Of a stretch of 64,000 nt of DNA, positions 59,310 through 64,000 are shown in pieces. The DNA lies in NCBI GenBank assembly GCA_934129885.1, contig CAKOWU010000001.1, positions 1-64,000 on the forward strand, in the 5' to 3' direction. A program made the position numbers and the translations under genes. Position 1 is the stretch's first letter, and every line of letters starts with the position of its first letter. Below the pieces are notes generated by a model. That model was not told the origin of the DNA. It saw nothing but the letters and a program-made list of their open reading frames with translations, and ran no database searches. Source of the stretch: an uncultured Bacilli bacterium (lineage in GTDB: Bacteria; Bacillota_I; Bacilli_A; RF39; UBA660).

Positions 59310-60281
59310 TTATTTTGTACCTGTCCAATTTATTGTGGCGTTTGTGGCACCCCATGGGGCACCTGCAATAGCATTTTCTTTTCTGTTTATGTTTATGGTA
59401 ATGTTGTCATCTTCATCAAATACATAAGTTTCAATTTCTCTTATTGAACTTGGTATATTATAAATAGTGGCTTTGGCTTGGTGGAATGCATCTCTTTTAA
59501 TTATTTCTATACTATCTGGTAAGTTTATTGTTCCTACATTTGCAAAACGAAATGACATATATTGTAGTGTTTTAACACCAGAGGGGACATTTAGCACGTC
59601 AACCCATTTTCTTGTGGCATATGAATTTATACTTGTGTAGTCGATGCTGCCATCTTCGTTTTTATTATATATAATAGCATTTTCAGGCTCTAGACTATTA
59701 AGTGAAAAGGCTCCACTTTCATATTTGATGTTATCAAGCACGGGTATATAGGTTAGGTAATTTTTCAGGAAAGCACCTTCGTTAATTTTTTTTAGGGACG
59801 CGGGAAAGGTAATGGTTGTTAGCAGATTTTTATGGAAGGCTTCTGCACCTATTTCTTCTACACCGGTACCTAGGTTTAGTTCTGATATTGAATTGCCGCT
59901 GAATGACCATGCACCGATATAGGTTATGGTGTCTGGGATAGTTACTTTGGTAATTGATTTGTGGTCAAAAGACTTTTGTTTCTTCCAATATGTATCTCCG
60001 ATTTTGGTAACTGTTTTGCCTTTTATGGTTGAGGGGATGTTTACTTCCCTACCGCAGGTTTTGTCATAATCAGTTATAGTTACTGTGCCGTCCTCATTGT
60101 CTGATGTTTCATAACATTTATCAGATACTTTATAGACATTACCTCTAGCACTCATATTAATATTCGTATTAAAGACGGCATATCCAATAGATAAACATAA
60201 CAATACTATAAATAAACTTATTACAATTATTTTTCTTTGTCTCTTTAACTCTCTTCTATGTAGTCTTTTTCTATGTCTCAT
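59310..60281 (-). CDS. BspA-like leucine-rich repeat surface protein 1
   Basis: 323 residues from the ATG after GTGGAGGTAATAAA. A very basic start (RHRKRLHRRELKRQRK) precedes a signal/anchor helix (IIVISLFIVLLCLSIGYAVF), then a TDYDKTCGREVNIPSTI block, five to six LRR_5 units (ITKVTIPDTITYIGAWSFSG; VEEIGAEAFHKNLLTTITFP) and a C-terminal cap ENAIAGAPWGATNATINWTG shared with the genes at 61616 and 62738. BspA-like repeats bind host matrix or mucus. The leader resembles SipW-type substrates. Confidence 0.8.
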   Translation of the reverse strand: MRHRKRLHRRELKRQRKIIVISLFIVLLCLSIGYAVFNTNINMSARGNVYKVSDKCYETSDNEDGTVTITDYDKTCGREVNIPSTIKGKTVTKIGDTYWKKQKSFDHKSITKVTIPDTITYIGAWSFSGNSISELNLGTGVEEIGAEAFHKNLLTTITFPASLKKINEGAFLKNYLTYIPVLDNIKYESGAFSLNSLEPENAIIYNKNEDGSIDYTSINSYATRKWVDVLNVPSGVKTLQYMSFRFANVGTINLPDSIEIIKRDAFHQAKATIYNIPSSIREIETYVFDEDDNITININRKENAIAGAPWGATNATINWTGTK

Positions 60282-60303
60282 TTTATTACCTCCACTAAAA
60301 TGA

Positions 60304-60326
60304 ACGTATAACAGCATATTATACGT
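60304..60326. promoter_or_regulatory. Palindrome upstream of LRR gene 1
   Basis: ACGTATAA-N7-TTATACGT, perfect 8-base arms. It overlaps a TATAAT on the minus strand. A one-mismatch copy lies before LRR gene 2. Confidence 0.65.
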
Positions 60327-60401
60327 TACAAATTTAATAAAAATATTACTTTTTGTATAAACAAATTGATTAACAGATACTCAAAAATACCCTTTTTATA
60401 G

Positions 60402-60436
60402 CAAAAAATTATCGTAAAATATGCTGTTATACGATA
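60402..60436 (-). terminator. Terminator of the Rpn-type nuclease gene
   Basis: TTATCGTA pairs with TACGATAA around a 13-base loop, then TTTTTT on the minus strand. The loop shares ATATGCTGTTATACG with the LRR gene 1 palindrome. Confidence 0.7.
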
Positions 60437-60488
60437 ATCTTTGTTTATAAATTTTCTAGTATAAGGTCGAATATGTCTTACTAGAATA

Positions 60489-61388
60489 TTATTTTTCGTT
60501 TTTTAATTCTTTAATCTCTTCTTTAGAAAGATTTGTATATTTGGTAATGGTGTCTATTGGTAGTTTATCTTTAAGCATTTTTCTGGCGGTTTCAAGTCTA
60601 GCATTTTTGTCCCCAATCTCCTTACCTTCAGCTCGTCCTTCGTCCTTACCATTGGCAAAATAAGTATTTCGAGTTTTCTCTTCATCTTCCTCTTTCGACA
60701 TAAATTCTATGAAGTCAGAATCATTATTAATTTCTTTTACACTCTCTAAAAATTCCTTCATAATCTTATCTCCATTCGCACTTAATCTTTCTAATTCTTC
60801 TTTATTTAATGCAAGCATCGCTACATGGAAGTACTTGCTTTTACCATTATTATACCATGACCTAAGTATTTTAGACCCATTAAATTCTATTATCTTGAAT
60901 TTCGTTGAATACTCAAGGCCTGTTTCCTTGTCGGTAAGAACGTATATGGCTTTTGCTTGGTAGTAATCTGGTAAACCATAAGTGAAATTTATGAGTATTA
61001 CTTCATCTACATTTTTATAATCATCTCCAGCTTTTATAGTGTTAGAGAAAAGAGTACAAAGATATAAAAGACCTTTTTCGTGCTGGCCATCATAAAAAGA
61101 TGAGTTCATTTCTAAAATCGCGTGTCTACCACCTTCTAAAGTAGCCATAACATCTACTCTTTGCTTTTTTGCCCACACACTTTTATATGGTAACTCCAAA
61201 ATATTAGAGTTTATTACATTCACTTCCTCTTCCATGGACATATCTAAATAGAATTTTAATAAGTTTTTTCTGCCTACAAACATGGCCTTAAATACAGAAT
61301 CCGCTAGAGGTTTATAGAATACTGTTCCGTCTGGCAACACCTCCTTTATTTTAATGTTTTTTGTATCCATTTTTTTCACATTATCCAT
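60489..61388 (-). CDS. Rpn/PD-(D/E)XK nuclease family transposase
   Basis: 299 residues. PF12784-type: FYKPLADSVFKAMFVGRKNLLKFYL at the start, the nuclease core with Asp in KKQRVDVMATLEGGRHAILEMN, VILINFTYGLP, and a C-terminal repeat-like region (FANGKDEGRAEGKEIGDKNA) that is often copy-variable. E-x-N replaces the usual E-x-Q. These Rpn-type proteins promote recA-independent DNA exchange or cleave DNA; action here is unproven. Start: AAAGGAGGAAAAAAAGATT before the ATG. Lies between two LRR genes. Confidence 0.8.
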   Translation of the reverse strand: MDNVKKMDTKNIKIKEVLPDGTVFYKPLADSVFKAMFVGRKNLLKFYLDMSMEEEVNVINSNILELPYKSVWAKKQRVDVMATLEGGRHAILEMNSSFYDGQHEKGLLYLCTLFSNTIKAGDDYKNVDEVILINFTYGLPDYYQAKAIYVLTDKETGLEYSTKFKIIEFNGSKILRSWYNNGKSKYFHVAMLALNKEELERLSANGDKIMKEFLESVKEINNDSDFIEFMSKEEDEEKTRNTYFANGKDEGRAEGKEIGDKNARLETARKMLKDKLPIDTITKYTNLSKEEIKELKNEK

Positions 61389-61615
61389 AATCTTTTTTTC
61401 CTCCTTTCAAAAAATGAATACAGTCCCTTTTATTCAGAGGACATACTTTTCCCCTCATTAGTAATATACTGTGTTTATTCGCAAATTTCTTTTTTTATTT
61501 TGAAATTTTTTCACTTTTTTGCATCCTGACTTATATTTTAGATATTTCTACTTTTGGTGTAGTTAACAAAAAAACATCAGATTTATGTCTCTAATGTCTT
61601 ATTATAAAAATATGT

Positions 61616-62620
61616 TTAATTATCTCCAGTCCAATTTACTGTAGCATTTGTGGCACCCCATGGGGCACCCTCGATAGCACTTTCTTTTCTGTTGATGTTT
61701 ATAGTTTGGATATTTTGGTTTCCATCACCACTAAAGGCAGTTGATGATATTATTTTAATCCCACTACCTATATTTATTGTTTTTAAATTTGCATTAACAC
61801 TTATAGCGGTCGATTGTATTTCTTCTACTGTGTCCGGAATATTTAATTCGGTTAAATCGTTTAAATAATATAAACTATGCCAGCCCAATACTTTTATATT
61901 GCTTGGTAATTCTATATTATTTATATTTCTGTTTCCATACGAATTTAACTTTTCGTAATTTATACTACCGTCTTTATTTCTATCATAAATATACAAATTA
62001 TCTTTATCCATTAAATTAGCATTGAATGAGCCATTTCCTAAAGAGGTTACACTATTTGGTATTTGTATTGTTTTTAGGTTATTATGAGAAAAGGTTTCAT
62101 ATCCAATGATAGTTAATCCATCATTTAAAGTTAGACTTGATATTTGGTTAAAAGCAAATGCTTGCCAGTTAATTGTTTTGACACTACTTGGGATAACCAC
62201 TTTAGTGAGCTTGTTTCCAAAAAATGATATTACTCCTATATATGTTATTGTATCAGGGAAAATGACAGTTTCAATTTTCTTTTCAGTAAAGGGGTCATTA
62301 TTATCATAAGTACCATTTATTTTAGTTGATGTACCATCTCCTATTTTAGTTATTGTTAAGTTATTTATTTTGCTCGGTATGTTTACTTTTGTTCCACAAG
62401 TACTTGCATCATAATCGGTTATAGTACCTGTTCCGTCTCCATTATCGGATACGGTAAAACAACTACTAGGTGTTCTACTTATATTTCCTTTGGCACTTAA
62501 ATTTATATTTGTACTAAAGGCGGCATACCCCACACTCAAGCAAACCATTATGATGAATAAGCTTAATGTAATTATTCTTTTTTGTTTGTTATATTTTCTT
62601 CGCCTATGTTTTCTTCTCAT
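61616..62620 (-). CDS. BspA-like leucine-rich repeat surface protein 2
   Basis: 334 residues from ATG 62620; the frame is open to 62653 and AAGGTTGGCAC is the nearest site. Layout as in protein 1: basic RRKHRRRKYNKQKR, signal helix, TDYDASTCGTKVNIPSKI, LRR_5 units (KIETVIFPDTITYIGVISFF, VKTINWQAFAFNQISSLTLN) and the ESAIEGAPWGATNATVNWTG cap. It is closest to protein 3, sharing long stretches, so these two arose by recent duplication. Confidence 0.8.
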   Translation of the reverse strand: MRRKHRRRKYNKQKRIITLSLFIIMVCLSVGYAAFSTNINLSAKGNISRTPSSCFTVSDNGDGTGTITDYDASTCGTKVNIPSKINNLTITKIGDGTSTKINGTYDNNDPFTEKKIETVIFPDTITYIGVISFFGNKLTKVVIPSSVKTINWQAFAFNQISSLTLNDGLTIIGYETFSHNNLKTIQIPNSVTSLGNGSFNANLMDKDNLYIYDRNKDGSINYEKLNSYGNRNINNIELPSNIKVLGWHSLYYLNDLTELNIPDTVEEIQSTAISVNANLKTINIGSGIKIISSTAFSGDGNQNIQTININRKESAIEGAPWGATNATVNWTGDN

Positions 62621-62649
62621 AAAATGTGCCAACCTTTCTACTATGGTTA

Positions 62650-62672
62650 ACATATAACTGCTAGTTATACGT
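62650..62672. promoter_or_regulatory. Palindrome upstream of LRR gene 2
   Basis: ACATATAA-N7-TTATACGT, the same operator as before gene 1 with one mismatch in the left arm. Confidence 0.6.
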
Positions 62673-62737
62673 TAATTATGAGGCGTTCATATATTAAAAA
62701 TTACTTTAGTTTGAAAATAACTAGAGTGATTTTTTGA

Positions 62738-63742
62738 TTAATTAGTTCCTGTCCAATTTACGTTGACATTGGTGGCACCCCATGGGGCACCTGCAATAGC
62801 ATTTTCTTTTCTGTTTATGTTAATTGTTAGAGTATCTTGATTTCCAATGCCATAAAAAGCATTGCTTTCTATTTCTTTTATACCGCTGCCGATGTTGACG
62901 GTTGTTAAGTTTTTATTATTGTATGCAAACTGATTATCAAGTTTTTCTATTGTGTCTGGAATATTTAATTCGGTTAAGTTATCTATAAAATATAGGCTTT
63001 GTCCACCTAATACTTTAATATTACTTGGAAATGTAATATTATTATTTCTTCTATTCCCATAAGAATTTAGCGTTGTATAATCAATACTTCCGTCTATATT
63101 TTTATTATAAATATAAACATTTTCGCCTTCTATCAAGTTAGAATTAAATGCTCCAACATCCATTGAAGTTACACTATTCGGTATTCTTATTGTTTTTAAA
63201 TTATTGTGGGAAAATGCTTCGGAACCTATTGTTGTTAAACCTTCATTTAAGGTAAGATCTTCAATACTATTAAATGCGAATGCTTGATGTCTAATTACTT
63301 TAACACTACTTGGTATGGTTACCTTGGTAAGTTTATTTCCAAAAAAAGCAATTTCCCCTATATATGTCATAGTACCTGGAAAAATAACGGATGTAATATT
63401 TTTTTGTGTAAATGGTCCATTATTATAACGCTGACCATCTATTAACTTTGAACTTCCATCTCCTATTTTGGTTATTGTTAAATTATTTATGTTATTTGGT
63501 ATGATTACTTTTGTTCCACATGTATTAACGTCATAATCAGTTATAGTGCCTGTACCGTCTCCGTTATCAGAAACCGTGAAACAACTACTAGGTGTTGTAC
63601 TTATATTACCTTTGGCATTTAAATTTATTCCTGTGGAAAAGGCAGCATAACCTATACTTAAAGAAGTTATTATGAGGAATAAACTTATTATAATTATTCT
63701 TTTTTGTTTATTATATTTTCTTTGCCTATGTTTTTTTCTCAT
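62738..63742 (-). CDS. BspA-like leucine-rich repeat surface protein 3
   Basis: 334 residues from the ATG after AGTAGGGATATT. Same layout as protein 2: RKKHRQRKYNKQKR, signal helix, TDYDVNTCGTKVIIPNNI, LRR_5 units (ITSVIFPGTMTYIGEIAFFG, VKVIRHQAFAFNSIEDLTLN) and the ENAIAGAPWGATNVNVNWTG cap. It diverges from the XRE regulator and has the strongest promoter of the three. Confidence 0.8.
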   Translation of the reverse strand: MRKKHRQRKYNKQKRIIIISLFLIITSLSIGYAAFSTGINLNAKGNISTTPSSCFTVSDNGDGTGTITDYDVNTCGTKVIIPNNINNLTITKIGDGSSKLIDGQRYNNGPFTQKNITSVIFPGTMTYIGEIAFFGNKLTKVTIPSSVKVIRHQAFAFNSIEDLTLNEGLTTIGSEAFSHNNLKTIRIPNSVTSMDVGAFNSNLIEGENVYIYNKNIDGSIDYTTLNSYGNRRNNNITFPSNIKVLGGQSLYFIDNLTELNIPDTIEKLDNQFAYNNKNLTTVNIGSGIKEIESNAFYGIGNQDTLTININRKENAIAGAPWGATNVNVNWTGTN

Positions 63743-63765
63743 AATATCCCTACTTTTCAAGAATA

Positions 63766-63794
63766 ATTATACGTCACGTTTCGTGGTATGTCAA
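63766..63794 (-). promoter_or_regulatory. Promoter of LRR gene 3 with operator-like repeats
   Basis: TTGACA (63789-63794), 17 bases, TATAAT (63766-63771) on the minus strand. The spacer contains CACG-TTT-CGTG (63775-63785), and ACGTATAA, half of the LRR gene 1 palindrome, covers the -10. The divergent XRE protein is a natural candidate to bind here. Confidence 0.75.
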
Positions 63795-63836
63795 GACAAA
63801 AATGCCACAGTATGCAACAATAAATGTGGTGATTAT

Positions 63837-64000
63837 ATGATTGGTAAAGCAATAAAGTATATAAGAAACAAGGCTGGATATACTCAAGAAGAACTTGGAA
63901 GGCTTGCTAGTATAAATAGGACTACACTGGGTAATTATGAAACTGAATTTAGACAACCAACTTTTGATATGATTGAGGAATTAGTGAATAAATGTGGGTA
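63837..64000 (+). CDS. XRE family helix-turn-helix regulator (partial, cut by window end)
   Basis: First 54 codons seen: MIGKAIKYIRNKAGYTQEEL GRLASINRTTLGNYETEFRQ then PTFDMIEELVNKCG, a standard XRE/HTH_3 fold. Start after GGTGATT. Divergent from LRR gene 3, so it may regulate the surface proteins. Confidence 0.85.
   Translation, partial: MIGKAIKYIRNKAGYTQEELGRLASINRTTLGNYETEFRQPTFDMIEELVNKCG

Overview
The window is from a low-GC, spore-forming Firmicute using the standard bacterial code: several host genes end in TGA and the only tRNA-Trp seen reads UGG. Spore genes include an alpha/beta SASP, a CwlJ-length cortex hydrolase, a YutH-like coat kinase-fold protein and a GerS/YdcC-like lipoprotein. 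An agr locus, CIRCE control of a chaperone and a secA-hpf pair fit a gut Bacilli-type lineage; I cannot name the genus.

Layout. 0-9.6 kb: mostly minus-strand host genes (ntdP-like DUF402, S41 protease, lipoprotein, SASP, thiI, rbfA), then a type I toxin-antitoxin-like repeat, a lysozyme-fold protein and a sortase. 10-12.5 kb: a surface protein with an abrupt GC-rich, NNC-codon 3' segment resembling the variable region of a diversity-generating retroelement, and an unknown protein. 12.6-17.9 kb: an N-domain-less ClpB under CIRCE, a 12-tRNA operon, an S1 protein, a NifU-like scaffold and YutH.

18-36.4 kb is an AT-rich accessory island: a large serine recombinase with tiny coupled ORFs; a small RHH/HTH operon behind an attenuator-like leader; a type I restriction-modification system with two divergent hsdS genes around a tyrosine recombinase, bounded by inverted repeats (phase variation); a DUF4268 nuclease-like gene in the hsd operon; HipA-like and Fic proteins; a decayed S-4TM effector; SEC-C gene remnants; and an unfamiliar 679-residue protein with two HEPN RxxxxH motifs. 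The last looks like a defence RNase and is the best candidate for an undescribed system.

36.4-58 kb returns to host genes: secA, hpf, cold-shock protein, agrBD facing agrAC, a lipoprotein, a Ca2+ P-type ATPase, TetR-YhgE/Pip, a UvrD-like helicase, a GltD-like oxidoreductase, a second toxin-antitoxin-like copy, a three-repeat protein, GtrA, map, HU and a GH25 lysozyme. 58-64 kb: cwlJ, tRNA-Trp, three paralogous leucine-rich surface proteins (two share an upstream palindrome, the third has a half site), an Rpn-type nuclease and the start of an XRE regulator.

All calls come from reading the sequence; no database search was run. Promoters, terminators and RNA structures were judged by eye.
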